From positions 1,922,001 to 1,986,000 of the forward strand of contig OZ006967.1 in the NCBI GenBank assembly GCA_963930955.1: DNA of 64,000 nt, given 5' to 3'. Position numbers and translations under genes: made by a program. Shown piece after piece: positions 17,349 to 26,001 of this stretch. Source of the stretch: Scatomonas sp963930955. Its GTDB lineage: Bacteria > Bacillota > Clostridia > Lachnospirales > Lachnospiraceae. The notes beneath the pieces are model-generated. The model was not told where the DNA came from. It did no database searches and was given only the letters and a program-made list of their open reading frames with translations. Each line of letters opens with the position of its first letter. Position 1 is the first letter of the stretch.

Positions 17349-18575
17349 ATGAAGAAATTTTTCAGTATCTTAGGGGCTTTCGCCATGCTCCTGGTCTTTC
17401 CCGCAGACATTCGGGGAGAAGAATATGATTTTCAGGGGCAGCTGTATGCTGCCTCTGCCTGTTTAATGGACGGGGATTCCGGCAGAGTTTTATACGGAAA
17501 AAATTCCCTGGATCCTTTGCCCATGGCCAGCACTACCAAGATCATGACCTGTATTCTGGCTCTGGAATCTACGGAAACCCCGGAAGAGACCGTGCTTACC
17601 GCCTCCCGGGAAGCTGCTTCTGCGCCGGAGGTCCATCTGGGAGTCCGGGAGGGGCAGCAGTTTTATATGCAGGATCTCCTGTATGCTATGATGCTGGAAT
17701 CCTACAATGATACGGCGGTAATGATCGCAGAGGGCGTGGCCGGATCCGTGGAGGCCTTTGGAGAGCGGATGAATCAAAAAGCCCGGGAGATCGGCTGCCT
17801 GGATACTCATTTTGTAACCCCCAATGGCCTGGACGCCAGCGACAGCGGAGGGAGCCACCATACGACCGCGGAGGATCTGGCGCGGATCATGCGATACTGT
17901 ATCTGCCAGTCACCTAAGGCGGAGGAGTTTCTGGAAATTACGGGAACCAGTTCCTACAGCTTCTGGGATCTGAAGCAGGAATCGATTTACGACTGTGTCA
18001 ACCACAATTCTCTTCTGACCATGATGGAAGGCGCCCTTTCTGGAAAAACCGGCTATACCAGCCAGGCCGGGTACTGCTATGTGGGAGCGGTGTCCCAGGG
18101 AGACCGCTGTTTCATCGTTTCCCTGCTGGCCTGCGGCTGGCCCGGCCACCGGAATTACAAATGGTCGGATGCAAGAGATCTATTAGAATACGGCTTTGAA
18201 AACTACCAGTACCGGGATGTTTTTGATAAAAATTATGGCGGAAATGAAATACCGGTGGAAAATGGCCGTTATCCGGAGTTTCCGGCTCCGGGGGAAGCCG
18301 TTCTTACCGCAGATCTTGCGGTTCCGGAGGAAGACCGGAGCCTGCGTCTGCTGCTGAGAAAAGACGAAGAGCCGGAAGTGCGCTATGAAATCCCTTCCGC
18401 GCTGGAAGCGCCTGTAGAGGCAGGGGAAAAAGTGGGAAATGTGATCTACAGTCTGGGGGAGGAGATCCTGGCGGAGTATCCCCTGCTGGCAGTCTCCGGC
18501 ACGGAGAAGATCGATTATCTCTGGTGCCTGGAAAAACTTTGGAAGTGGTACTGCGGCGGGGGGCGGGCAGGCTGA
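17349..18575 (+). CDS. D-alanyl-D-alanine carboxypeptidase, DacF/PBP5 type (second copy)
   Basis: A 408-residue exported carboxypeptidase with signal peptide (MKKFFSILGAFAMLLVFPADIRG) and motifs STTK (MASTTKIMT), SYN (MLESYNDTAVM) and KTG (LSGKTGYTSQAGYC). SYN instead of SGN separates it from the copy at 12650. The frame opens with TTG 17340, only 2 bases from AGGAGG (17332-17337); ATG 17349, 11 bases away, begins the signal peptide directly. The C-terminal domain is a divergent PBP5-C region ending with a hydrophobic YLWCLEKLWKWY stretch, likely a membrane anchor. In Firmicutes such enzymes act in vegetative or spore cortex trimming; which applies here cannot be told. Confidence 0.92.
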   Translation: MKKFFSILGAFAMLLVFPADIRGEEYDFQGQLYAASACLMDGDSGRVLYGKNSLDPLPMASTTKIMTCILALESTETPEETVLTASREAASAPEVHLGVREGQQFYMQDLLYAMMLESYNDTAVMIAEGVAGSVEAFGERMNQKAREIGCLDTHFVTPNGLDASDSGGSHHTTAEDLARIMRYCICQSPKAEEFLEITGTSSYSFWDLKQESIYDCVNHNSLLTMMEGALSGKTGYTSQAGYCYVGAVSQGDRCFIVSLLACGWPGHRNYKWSDARDLLEYGFENYQYRDVFDKNYGGNEIPVENGRYPEFPAPGEAVLTADLAVPEEDRSLRLLLRKDEEPEVRYEIPSALEAPVEAGEKVGNVIYSLGEEILAEYPLLAVSGTEKIDYLWCLEKLWKWYCGGGRAG

Positions 18576-18579
18576 GCAG

Positions 18580-18608
18580 ATGACAGAAAGTTTCTTTTAT
18601 GATATAAT
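18580..18608 (+). promoter_or_regulatory. Promoter of the phosphofructokinase gene
   Basis: ATGACA at 18580-18585, 17 bases, TATAAT at 18603-18608, immediately after the carboxypeptidase gene. The start would be near 18615; two direct copies of TGCGCGGA lie in the leader. Confidence 0.75.
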
Positions 18609-18661
18609 ACAAAAATGCGCGGATTCTGCGCGGACAGAGACAAAAACAGGGAGGTACTGAA

Positions 18662-19876
18662 ATGAAAAATATACTGGTAGCCCAGTCCGGAGGTCCTACA
18701 GCCGCCATTAACGCTACGCTGGCCGGCGTGGTGGAGTGTGCCCTGATCTCCGGACAGGCAGATAAAATTCTGGGAGCAGTGAACGGCATTGAAGGGGTTC
18801 TGAATGAACGCTTTATAGACCTGAGAGAAAAGCTGGACAGCACAGAGAAGCTGGAGCTGCTCTGTCAGACTCCTGCTGCCGCACTGGGATCCTGCCGGCT
18901 GAAAATCCGGGAGAGGGAGCAGCTGGCGCAGATTACGGAGATTTTCCGAAAATGGGAGATTTCCTGCTTTATTTATATCGGCGGCAATGATTCCATGGAT
19001 ACGGTACACAAATTATCTGCCTATATGGAAGAAGAGGGGATCCAGGGGATTTCTGTCATAGGAGCCCCGAAAACCATTGACAATGACCTGATGGGCACGG
19101 ATCACTGCCCCGGGTTTGGTTCCGCCGCTAAATACATAGCGACTACCTTTTCAGAGATTGAGAGAGACTGTTATGTCTATACGGTAAAATGTGTTACCAT
19201 TGTAGAGGTTATGGGAAGAAATGCCGGATGGCTTACAGCCGCCAGCGCGCTGGCGCGGCTGAACGGGGGTGGCGGACCGGATTTTATTTATCTGTGTGAA
19301 AAGCCCTTTGATACAGAACAGTTCCTGAAGGATGTCCGGGAGAAACTGCAGAAGCAGGACAGCGTGATCGTGGCAGTCAGCGAAGGTATCAAAACCGCGG
19401 ACGGCCGTTATGTTTCCGAACAGGTGCAGTCCAGCGCCCTGGATAATTTCGGACATGCCTATATAGCAGGAGCCGGAAAAGTGCTGGAGGAACTGGTGCG
19501 GGAACGGATCGGCTGCAAGGTCCGGGCCATTGAGCTGAGTCTCATGCAAAGATGCGCCGCCCATCTGGCCAGCGCCACGGATATATCCGAATCCAGGATG
19601 CTGGGAATGGAGGCATGTCAGTGCGCTCTGGAAGGAAAGACCGGACAGATGGCGGCGGTGATCCGGAAAAGCCATGAGCCCTACCAGGTAACCTTCGGCA
19701 GTGTTCCGGTCAGCCAGGCTGCCAACGCGGAAAAGAAGGTGCCGGAGGAGTGGATCACCGGGGACGGCCATGACGTCACAGAAGATATGATCCGGTATCT
19801 GCGTCCTCTGATCCGGGGAGAGCGGAGAGAGATCTACAAAAACGGCATACCGGCCCATATTTCTCTGTATCCCTGA
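18662..19876 (+). CDS. pfp: Phosphofructokinase, probably PPi-dependent
   Basis: A 404-residue phosphofructokinase converting fructose 6-phosphate to the 1,6-bisphosphate. The phosphoryl-donor loop reads GGNDS (107-111) and the substrate loop PKTIDND (136-142). In the family, ATP-dependent enzymes have Gly at the fourth position of GGDGS and PGTIDND, while Asp and Lys at these places mark pyrophosphate use, so this one is predicted to be PPi-dependent (reversible). Asn replaces the usual Asp at the third position of the loop. The motif MGRNAGWLTAASAL is also of the PPi type. GGGAGG precedes ATG 18662. Single-gene unit with its own promoter. Confidence 0.88.
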   Translation: MKNILVAQSGGPTAAINATLAGVVECALISGQADKILGAVNGIEGVLNERFIDLREKLDSTEKLELLCQTPAAALGSCRLKIREREQLAQITEIFRKWEISCFIYIGGNDSMDTVHKLSAYMEEEGIQGISVIGAPKTIDNDLMGTDHCPGFGSAAKYIATTFSEIERDCYVYTVKCVTIVEVMGRNAGWLTAASALARLNGGGGPDFIYLCEKPFDTEQFLKDVREKLQKQDSVIVAVSEGIKTADGRYVSEQVQSSALDNFGHAYIAGAGKVLEELVRERIGCKVRAIELSLMQRCAAHLASATDISESRMLGMEACQCALEGKTGQMAAVIRKSHEPYQVTFGSVPVSQAANAEKKVPEEWITGDGHDVTEDMIRYLRPLIRGERREIYKNGIPAHISLYP

Positions 19877-19892
19877 AAGTAAAGGGGCGGTT

Positions 19893-19917
19893 ATTATGGG
19901 CTGAAACCAGCCATAAT
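19893..19917 (+). other. Hairpin after pfp
   Basis: ATTATGGGCTG, AAAC loop, CAGCCATAAT: a stem with a single bulged G. No U-run follows, so it is either a processing/stability element or an inefficient terminator. Confidence 0.4.
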
Positions 19918-19931
19918 ACATGAGAAAGTAG

Positions 19932-19960
19932 TTGAAAACATTCTGAAAAAACAGTATAGT
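19932..19960 (+). promoter_or_regulatory. Promoter of the sodium-pump decarboxylase operon
   Basis: TTGAAA at 19932-19937, a 17-base spacer and TATAGT at 19955-19960, 46 bases upstream of the first gene. Confidence 0.75.
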
Positions 19961-20006
19961 AGTGAGTGAAATTGTACAAAGTTTATTGGACATGGAGGTT
20001 AGGAGA

Positions 20007-21440
20007 ATGAGCAACGAAACACAAAGCCAGGCAATGCAGAGAATCTGCTCCCTGCTTGACAAAGGCAGTTTTGTTGAGATCGGCGCCGGAGTCACAGCCA
20101 GAAGCACCGATTTTAACTTAACGCAGAAGCCGACTCCCTCAGACGGCGTTATTACCGGATATGGTGTCATTGACGGAAATCTGGTATATATTTACAGCCA
20201 GGACGCTTCGGTGCTGGGCGGAAGCGTGGGAGAAATGCATGCCAGGAAGATTGTAAATCTTTATAAGCTGGCTCTGAAAACAGGGGCTCCTGTGATCGGG
20301 CTTCTGGACTGCGCGGGACTGCGGCTGGAGGAAGCGGCAGACGCTCTTTACGGGTTCGGTCAGATTTATATGGCGCAGACAGAGGCATCCGGAGTGATTC
20401 CGCAGATTACCGGTATTTTCGGTATGTGCGGCGGCGGTATGGCCATGATCCCCGCCCTGACAGACTTTACCCTGATGGAGACCAAGGGAAAACTCTTTGT
20501 AAATTCCCCCAATGCTCTGGCAGGCAATATTGATTCCAAATGTGATACCGCATCTGCGGATTTCCAGAGCCAGGAAGCCGGTCTGGTGGATTTCGCCGGA
20601 AGCGAAAAGGAAGTGCTTTCCCAGATCCGCCGGCTGACGGCCATGCTTCCCGCCAACAACGAGGACGATATGGCTTACTGTGAAAGCGCGGACGAACTGA
20701 ACCGGGTAATTCCGGATCTGGCCGGCTGCCGTCTGGATCCTGCTTTCATGCTGCAGAGAATCAGCGATAATCAGGAGTTTTTTGAAGTAAAGCCCGCTTA
20801 TGGAAAAGACATGGTGACTGCTTTGATCCGTCTGAACGGCTATACGGTGGGAGCGGTAGCCAACCGTTCTGTTCTTTATGGAGAAGACGGACAGGCCGCG
20901 GAAGAATACGAGGGCGCAATCAGTGCCAGAGGAGCTAAGAAGGCTGCGGAATTTGTGCAGTTCTGCGATGCGTTCTCTATTCCCATCGTTACTTTCACCA
21001 ATGTAAAGAATTATAAGGCCACCAAATGTTCCGAAGCCAATATGGCGAAGGCGGTGGCGAAGATGATCTATGCATTTGCCAATGCCACAACGCCCAAGGT
21101 GAATGTGATCACCGGCTATGCCTACGGTACAGCCGCCCTGGCCATGAACAGCAAATCCATCGGAGCGGATCTGGTATACGCATGGCCGGAGGCTAAAGTG
21201 GGCATGATGGATTCCAAAGCTGCCGCCAAAATCCTTTACGGAGATCAGGGCAGCCAGGTGATCCGGGAAAAAGCAGATGAATATGAGAAACTCCAGAACA
21301 GCCTGGAGGCTTCTGTGCGGAGAGGGTATGTAGATATTGTGATCCAGCCGGAAGATACCAGAAAATATCTGATCGGAGCTTTTGAAATGCTGTTCTCCAA
21401 AAGGGAAATAAGACCGGACAAAAAACATGGAACTGTTTAA
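20007..21440 (+). CDS. Acyl-CoA carboxyltransferase subunit (MmdA/12S-like)
   Basis: A 477-residue protein of the crotonase-fold carboxyltransferase family (methylmalonyl-CoA decarboxylase alpha, propionyl-CoA carboxylase beta, transcarboxylase 12S). The two halves each carry a glycine-rich oxyanion segment, GMCGGGMAMIPALTD (N-half) and GYAYGTAALAMNSK (C-half); the second is usually AYGGAY, so a Gly is replaced by Thr. It is shorter than typical MmdA (about 510). ATG 20007 follows TTAGGAGA; upstream in-frame codons from 19962 lack a ribosome site. It is the first gene of an operon with OadG-like, biotin carrier, OadB and OadA-like genes. The CoA substrate cannot be decided from sequence: methylmalonyl-CoA is the first guess. 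Confidence 0.85.
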   Translation: MSNETQSQAMQRICSLLDKGSFVEIGAGVTARSTDFNLTQKPTPSDGVITGYGVIDGNLVYIYSQDASVLGGSVGEMHARKIVNLYKLALKTGAPVIGLLDCAGLRLEEAADALYGFGQIYMAQTEASGVIPQITGIFGMCGGGMAMIPALTDFTLMETKGKLFVNSPNALAGNIDSKCDTASADFQSQEAGLVDFAGSEKEVLSQIRRLTAMLPANNEDDMAYCESADELNRVIPDLAGCRLDPAFMLQRISDNQEFFEVKPAYGKDMVTALIRLNGYTVGAVANRSVLYGEDGQAAEEYEGAISARGAKKAAEFVQFCDAFSIPIVTFTNVKNYKATKCSEANMAKAVAKMIYAFANATTPKVNVITGYAYGTAALAMNSKSIGADLVYAWPEAKVGMMDSKAAAKILYGDQGSQVIREKADEYEKLQNSLEASVRRGYVDIVIQPEDTRKYLIGAFEMLFSKREIRPDKKHGTV

Positions 21441-21454
21441 GTGAGGTGGCATAG

Positions 21455-22234
21455 ATGAAAAGATTAAAGAAAAGATGGACCGGCCTTTTTCTGGCCCTGG
21501 CCTGTCTCATGAGCCTCCTTGCGGCAGCGCCGGTTCAGGCGGCAAACTTAAACGATGAGCAGAAAGCTGCTCTGGGAGAGTCTGCCCAGGCCTACCTGCA
21601 GACGGCTCTGAATCTGACAGAGGAAGAGTACGACGTGATTTATGCCGAAGGCGGCTTTTACGAAGTATTTGTAGACGCATGGAGAGAGGCCAGAGACGAC
21701 ACCGGGGCTCTGATCAGCGTAGGCGATGTGGAAGTGACCCAGGACGGCGACATGGTGGAATGCCGTATGCCTGGAGAATTTGAAAATTACAGCGGCGAAA
21801 TGGTCATGACCTTTGAAATGGACAGCACAGGAGCGGCCAATCCCAGAAATTTTGTTCTGAACGTGGATTACCCTCTGTCTAAATCCCTGGAAGAAGCCGG
21901 TATCAACACAGCCATCGGGCTGATCATCGTATTTGTGATTCTGTTCTTCTTAAGCGGGGTGATCTATCTGATCCGTTTTGTTAACCCGGATCTGAGAAAA
22001 CAGAAGACGGAGCAGGCTCCCCCTGCACAGGAAAAGAAAACGGAAATGCCGGTTCCGGCGGCAGCGCCTGCAGCAGCACCCGCAGCGGCAGCGGCCTCTC
22101 CGGAGGAGGATATAGAACTTGCTATTGTGCTGGCCACTGCCATTGCCGCCGCAGAGGAAGAAAATCCTGCGGGAGACGGTTACGTGGTACGGTCTGTGAG
22201 AAAAATCAGAAATAAAAACTGGAAACGAGTATAG
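21455..22234 (+). CDS. OadG-family membrane subunit of the sodium-pump decarboxylase
   Basis: A 259-residue protein, longer than classical OadG (about 80-120). It has an N-terminal signal-like segment (LFLALACLMSLLAAAPVQAA), an extracytoplasmic domain of about 120 residues, one transmembrane helix at about 153-173 (AIGLIIVFVILFFLSGVIYL), and an Ala/Pro-rich cytoplasmic linker followed by EEDIELAIVLATAIAAAEEE and the tail GYVVRSVRKIRNKNWKRV. The last segment is the conserved OadG C-terminal piece that contacts the carboxyltransferase. It assembles the soluble carboxyltransferase with the OadB channel. Starts 14 bases after the carboxyltransferase. Confidence 0.85.
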   Translation: MKRLKKRWTGLFLALACLMSLLAAAPVQAANLNDEQKAALGESAQAYLQTALNLTEEEYDVIYAEGGFYEVFVDAWREARDDTGALISVGDVEVTQDGDMVECRMPGEFENYSGEMVMTFEMDSTGAANPRNFVLNVDYPLSKSLEEAGINTAIGLIIVFVILFFLSGVIYLIRFVNPDLRKQKTEQAPPAQEKKTEMPVPAAAPAAAPAAAAASPEEDIELAIVLATAIAAAEEENPAGDGYVVRSVRKIRNKNWKRV

Positions 22235-22246
22235 GAGGATAGGAAA

Positions 22247-22660
22247 ATGAAAAATTATACAATCACCGTGAATGGAAATGTTTATCATGTAACTGTTGAA
22301 GAGGGCAATACCGCAGGGGCGCCTGCAGCGGCACCCGCGCCCGCGGCAGCACCCGCGCCGGCACCTGCCCCCGCGCCTGCGGCAGCAGCCCCCGCACCTG
22401 CACCTGCACCCGCACCGGCAGCTGCACCCGCCGGCGGCAGCGCAGGCTCTGTAGAGATCACCGCTTCTGTTCCCGGAAAGATCTGCAAGGTAGAGGCAAA
22501 GCCGGGACAGGCAGTAAAAGCCGGTGACTCCGTAGTGATTCTGGAAGCCATGAAGATGGAGATTCCGGTTGTGGCTCCTCAGGACGGTACCATTGCCAGC
22601 ATCAATGTAGCCGCGGGAGACGCGGTGGAATCCGGTGACGTGCTGGCTACCATGGACTGA
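22247..22660 (+). CDS. Biotin carboxyl carrier protein with Ala-Pro linker
   Basis: A 137-residue carrier. Residues 1-20 form an initial strand segment (MKNYTITVNGNVYHVTVEEG), residues about 24-63 are an almost pure Ala/Pro linker, and residues about 68-137 are the biotinyl domain with EAMKMEI, in which K103 is the biotin site. The flexible linker lets biotin swing between carboxyltransferase and the membrane decarboxylase. It is the only biotin domain in the operon, so it must serve both carboxyltransferases encoded there. It is equivalent to the 1.3S subunit of transcarboxylase or MmdC. Confidence 0.95.
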   Translation: MKNYTITVNGNVYHVTVEEGNTAGAPAAAPAPAAAPAPAPAPAPAAAAPAPAPAPAPAAAPAGGSAGSVEITASVPGKICKVEAKPGQAVKAGDSVVILEAMKMEIPVVAPQDGTIASINVAAGDAVESGDVLATMD

Positions 22661-22704
22661 TCACTTTTTACTTGAGGAAAAAAGAAAACCGGAGGTAATA
22701 ATAA

Positions 22705-23853
22705 ATGTTAGAGACTTTATCTAACCTGGTGCACCAAACTGCATTTTTCAACCTGACCTGGGGCAACTATATTATGATCCTGGTGGCTTTTGGATTCCTG
22801 TTTCTGGCGATCAAGAAGGGCTTTGAGCCTCTGCTGCTGATCCCCATTGCTTTCGGCATGCTGCTGGTAAATATTTATCCCAGCATTATGGCGGAGCCTT
22901 ATACGGACGCGGCGGGAGTAGAGCAGGCAGGCGGCCTTCTGTACTACTTCTTCCAGCTGGACGAGTGGAGTATCTTCCCCTCCCTGATCTTTATGGGAGT
23001 GGGAGCCATGACGGATTTCGGCCCTCTGATCGCCAATCCCATCAGCTTCCTGATGGGAGCCGCCGCCCAGCTGGGCATTTACGTAGCGTATTTCCTGGCA
23101 ATCCTTATGGGATTCGGCGGAAAAGCGGCTGCGGCCATTTCCATTATCGGAGGAGCGGACGGTCCTACCTCCATCTTCCTCTGCGGAAAACTGGGTCAGA
23201 CGGATCTGATGGGCCCCATTGCCGTGGCGGCATATTCCTATATGTCCCTGGTGCCCATTATCCAGCCCCCTGTCATGAAGCTTCTGACTACTGAAAAAGA
23301 GAGAAAGATCAAAATGGAACAGCTTCGTCCCGTATCCAAGCTGGAAAAGATCCTGTTCCCCGTGATCATTACCGTTGTGGTATGTCTGATCCTGCCCTCC
23401 ACCGCCCCGCTGGTAGGTATGCTGATGCTGGGCAATCTGTTCCGGGAGAGCGGTGTGGTAAAACAGCTGACCGAGACGGCTTCCAACGCTCTGATGTACA
23501 TCGTAGTTATCCTGCTGGGAACCTCTGTAGGCGCTACTACCAGCGCGGAAGCCTTCCTGAATATAACCACCCTGAAGATCGTGGCTCTGGGACTGATTGC
23601 CTTTATCTTCGGAACCGCGGGAGGCGTCCTATTGGGCAAACTCATGTGCCGGATCACCGGAGGAAAGATCAACCCGCTGATCGGCTCCGCCGGCGTCTCG
23701 GCAGTGCCCATGGCGGCCCGGGTATCCCAGAAAGTGGGGGCGGAAGCCGATCCCACCAACTTCCTGCTGATGCACGCCATGGGTCCCAATGTGGCCGGCG
23801 TGATCGGAACCGCCGTGGCTGCGGGAGCGTTTATGGCTATCTTCGGCGTCTGA
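22705..23853 (+). CDS. oadB: Na+-translocating decarboxylase beta subunit
   Basis: A 382-residue integral membrane protein with about nine to ten hydrophobic segments. It decarboxylates carboxybiotin and exports Na+. The conserved Asp block GGADGPTSIF is near residue 152, and the C-terminal SAVPMAARVSQKVGAEADPTNFLLMHAMGPNVAGVIG block is characteristic; NPISFLMGAAAQLGIY is the other family signature. GGAGG precedes ATG 22705. It follows the biotin carrier by 44 bases. Confidence 0.96.
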   Translation: MLETLSNLVHQTAFFNLTWGNYIMILVAFGFLFLAIKKGFEPLLLIPIAFGMLLVNIYPSIMAEPYTDAAGVEQAGGLLYYFFQLDEWSIFPSLIFMGVGAMTDFGPLIANPISFLMGAAAQLGIYVAYFLAILMGFGGKAAAAISIIGGADGPTSIFLCGKLGQTDLMGPIAVAAYSYMSLVPIIQPPVMKLLTTEKERKIKMEQLRPVSKLEKILFPVIITVVVCLILPSTAPLVGMLMLGNLFRESGVVKQLTETASNALMYIVVILLGTSVGATTSAEAFLNITTLKIVALGLIAFIFGTAGGVLLGKLMCRITGGKINPLIGSAGVSAVPMAARVSQKVGAEADPTNFLLMHAMGPNVAGVIGTAVAAGAFMAIFGV

Positions 23854-23892
23854 TGCCGGAGGACACATACTACCTGATTTAGGAGGATAGAA

Positions 23893-25305
23893 ATGGCTGA
23901 AATAGAAAAGAAACCTGTGAAAATTATGGAGACCATCCTGCGGGACGCCCATCAGTCTCTGATCGCCACCAGAATGCCCACCGAGGAGATGCTTCCCATT
24001 GTGGACAAAATGGATCAGGTGGGGTATCACGCCGTGGAGTGCTGGGGAGGAGCTACCTTTGACGCTTCCCTGCGTTTCCTCCACGAGGATCCCTGGGAAA
24101 GACTGCGGAAACTCCGGGACGGATTCAAACATACCAAGCTGCAGATGCTGTTCCGGGGACAGAACATCCTGGGATACCGTCCCTACGCCGACGACGTGGT
24201 AGCCTATTTCGTTCAGAAATCCGCGGCCAACGGCATCGACATCATCCGGATCTTTGACTGTATGAACGATCTGCGCAATCTGCAGACCGCGGTCAAAGCC
24301 GCCAATAAAGAAAAAGCCCATGCCCAGGTGGCCCTGTCCTACACCTTAGGAGACGCCTATACCCTGGAATACTGGACCACCATGGCAAAGAAGATCGAAG
24401 AGATGGGAGCGGATTCCATCTGTATCAAGGATATGGCCGGCCTGCTGCTTCCCTACAAGGCAACGGAGCTGGTGTCGGCTCTTAAGGAGGCCACGGACCT
24501 TCCCATTGAGCTGCATACCCATTATACCTCCGGGGTGGCTTCCATGACTTACCTGAAGGCTGTGGAGGCAGGCGTGGACATTATCGACTGCGCTATGTCC
24601 CCCTTCGCCATGGGTACTTCCCAGCCGGCTACAGAGGTTATGGTAGAGACCTTTAAGGGGACTCCCTACGATACCGGCCTGGATCAGGGACTGCTGGCGG
24701 AGATCGCCGACTATTTCCGTCCCTACAGAGACAAGTGCCTGGAGGAAGGGCTTCTGAATCCCAAGAACCTGGGCGTAAATATCAAGACTCTGCTGTATCA
24801 GGTGCCGGGCGGCATGCTCTCCAACCTGACCAGCCAGCTGAAGGAGCAGCACGCGGAGGACAAATATTACCAGGTGCTGGAGGAGGTTCCCAGAGTCCGG
24901 AAAGACCTGGGCGAGTGTCCTCTGGTTACGCCTTCTTCCCAGATCGTGGGAACCCAGGCCGTGTTCAACGTGCTTATGGGCGAGCGCTACAAGATGGTGA
25001 CCAAGGAGACCCGGGATGTGCTCAGCGGAAAATACGGAGCTACTGTAAAGCCCTTCAATCCGGAAGTGCAGAAGAAGGTTATCGGCGATACCGAGCCCAT
25101 CACCTGCCGCTACGCGGATCTGCTGGAAAACGAGCTGGATACTCTGGAGAAAGAAATGGCCCAGTACAAAGAGCAGGATGAGGACGTTCTGACCTACGCC
25201 CTGTTCCCCCAGGTAGCCACAGATTTCTTTAAATACAGAGACGCCCAGAAAACAAAGGTAGACGCTAAGGCTGGGGATACCGAAAACGGAGCCTACCCGG
25301 TATAA
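23893..25305 (+). CDS. oadA: Oxaloacetate decarboxylase alpha-type carboxyltransferase (5S-like), without biotin domain
   Basis: A 470-residue protein of the OadA/pyruvate carboxylase-B carboxyltransferase family. It has the TIM-barrel signatures METILRDAHQSLIATRMPTEEM, RGQNILGYRPYADDVV, DSICIKDMAGLL (with the reactive-metal Lys) and the metal ligands in LHTHYTSG. Classical OadA has a C-terminal biotin domain (about 590 residues); this one stops at the PYC-OADA region, so it uses the separate carrier at 22247, like the 5S subunit of Propionibacterium transcarboxylase. AGGAGG at 23881-23886 precedes ATG 23893. Substrate pair is most likely oxaloacetate/pyruvate. Confidence 0.92.
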   Translation: MAEIEKKPVKIMETILRDAHQSLIATRMPTEEMLPIVDKMDQVGYHAVECWGGATFDASLRFLHEDPWERLRKLRDGFKHTKLQMLFRGQNILGYRPYADDVVAYFVQKSAANGIDIIRIFDCMNDLRNLQTAVKAANKEKAHAQVALSYTLGDAYTLEYWTTMAKKIEEMGADSICIKDMAGLLLPYKATELVSALKEATDLPIELHTHYTSGVASMTYLKAVEAGVDIIDCAMSPFAMGTSQPATEVMVETFKGTPYDTGLDQGLLAEIADYFRPYRDKCLEEGLLNPKNLGVNIKTLLYQVPGGMLSNLTSQLKEQHAEDKYYQVLEEVPRVRKDLGECPLVTPSSQIVGTQAVFNVLMGERYKMVTKETRDVLSGKYGATVKPFNPEVQKKVIGDTEPITCRYADLLENELDTLEKEMAQYKEQDEDVLTYALFPQVATDFFKYRDAQKTKVDAKAGDTENGAYPV

Positions 25306-25342
25306 AAGGGGAGTGTTCCTGAAGAAAAAAGGAGGTGCCGGA

Positions 25343-25876
25343 ATGGCAGATACAGGAAAAGAAGTACTGGAAATGATCAAAACACGCCGGAGTATCCGGA
25401 AATTCAAGCCGGACATGGTCCCTGCTGATGTGATCCGTCAGATCATGGAAGCCGGCACTTACGCGGCTTCCGGCATGGGCCGGCAGTCCACCCTTATCAT
25501 CGCTGTGACGGATAAAGAGGTCCGTGACAGGCTCTCCAGACTGAACGGGGAGATCATGGGAAACAGCGGCGATCCCTTTTACGGCGCCCCTGCGGTGCTG
25601 ATCGTGCTGGCGGATAAGAATTGTCCCACCGGCATCTATGACGGCAGCCTGGTCATGGGAAATCTCATGCTGGCCGCCCACGCCCTGGGTGTGGGAAGCT
25701 GCTGGATCCACCGGGCCAAGGAGGAATTTGAGCGGCCGGAAGGCCGGGAGATCCTGAAGTCCCTGGGCATTCAGGGAGAGTATCAGGGGATCGGCCACTG
25801 CATTCTGGGTTATCCGGAAGGGGAATATCCCGAAGCCGCGCCCAGAAAAGAAGGCCGTATGTATGAAATTGTGTAA
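25343..25876 (+). CDS. Nitroreductase-family FMN oxidoreductase
   Basis: A 177-residue nitroreductase-family protein. The N terminus MIKTRRSIRKFKPDMVP with the RRSIR FMN-binding arginines, the GNLMLAAHALGVGSCWIHRAKEEF core and the GYPEGEYPEAAPRKEGRMYEI tail are typical. The frame opens with GTG 25313, but AAAGGAGG (25328-25334) is 8 bases before ATG 25343. It lies 37 bases after the decarboxylase operon and could be its last gene. Substrate unknown; members reduce nitro compounds, quinones or flavins with NAD(P)H. Confidence 0.85.
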   Translation: MADTGKEVLEMIKTRRSIRKFKPDMVPADVIRQIMEAGTYAASGMGRQSTLIIAVTDKEVRDRLSRLNGEIMGNSGDPFYGAPAVLIVLADKNCPTGIYDGSLVMGNLMLAAHALGVGSCWIHRAKEEFERPEGREILKSLGIQGEYQGIGHCILGYPEGEYPEAAPRKEGRMYEIV

Positions 25877-26001
25877 GTGAGAGAATTGAGAGGGGAATTA
25901 CTTGCAATCAGACCGCCGGCTGGTGAGTGGTATGGGGACATGCTGTTCATAACCGGCGGTCTGCCTTTTACGGGAAACCTTATGAAAGGGGAGAAGTACA
26001 T

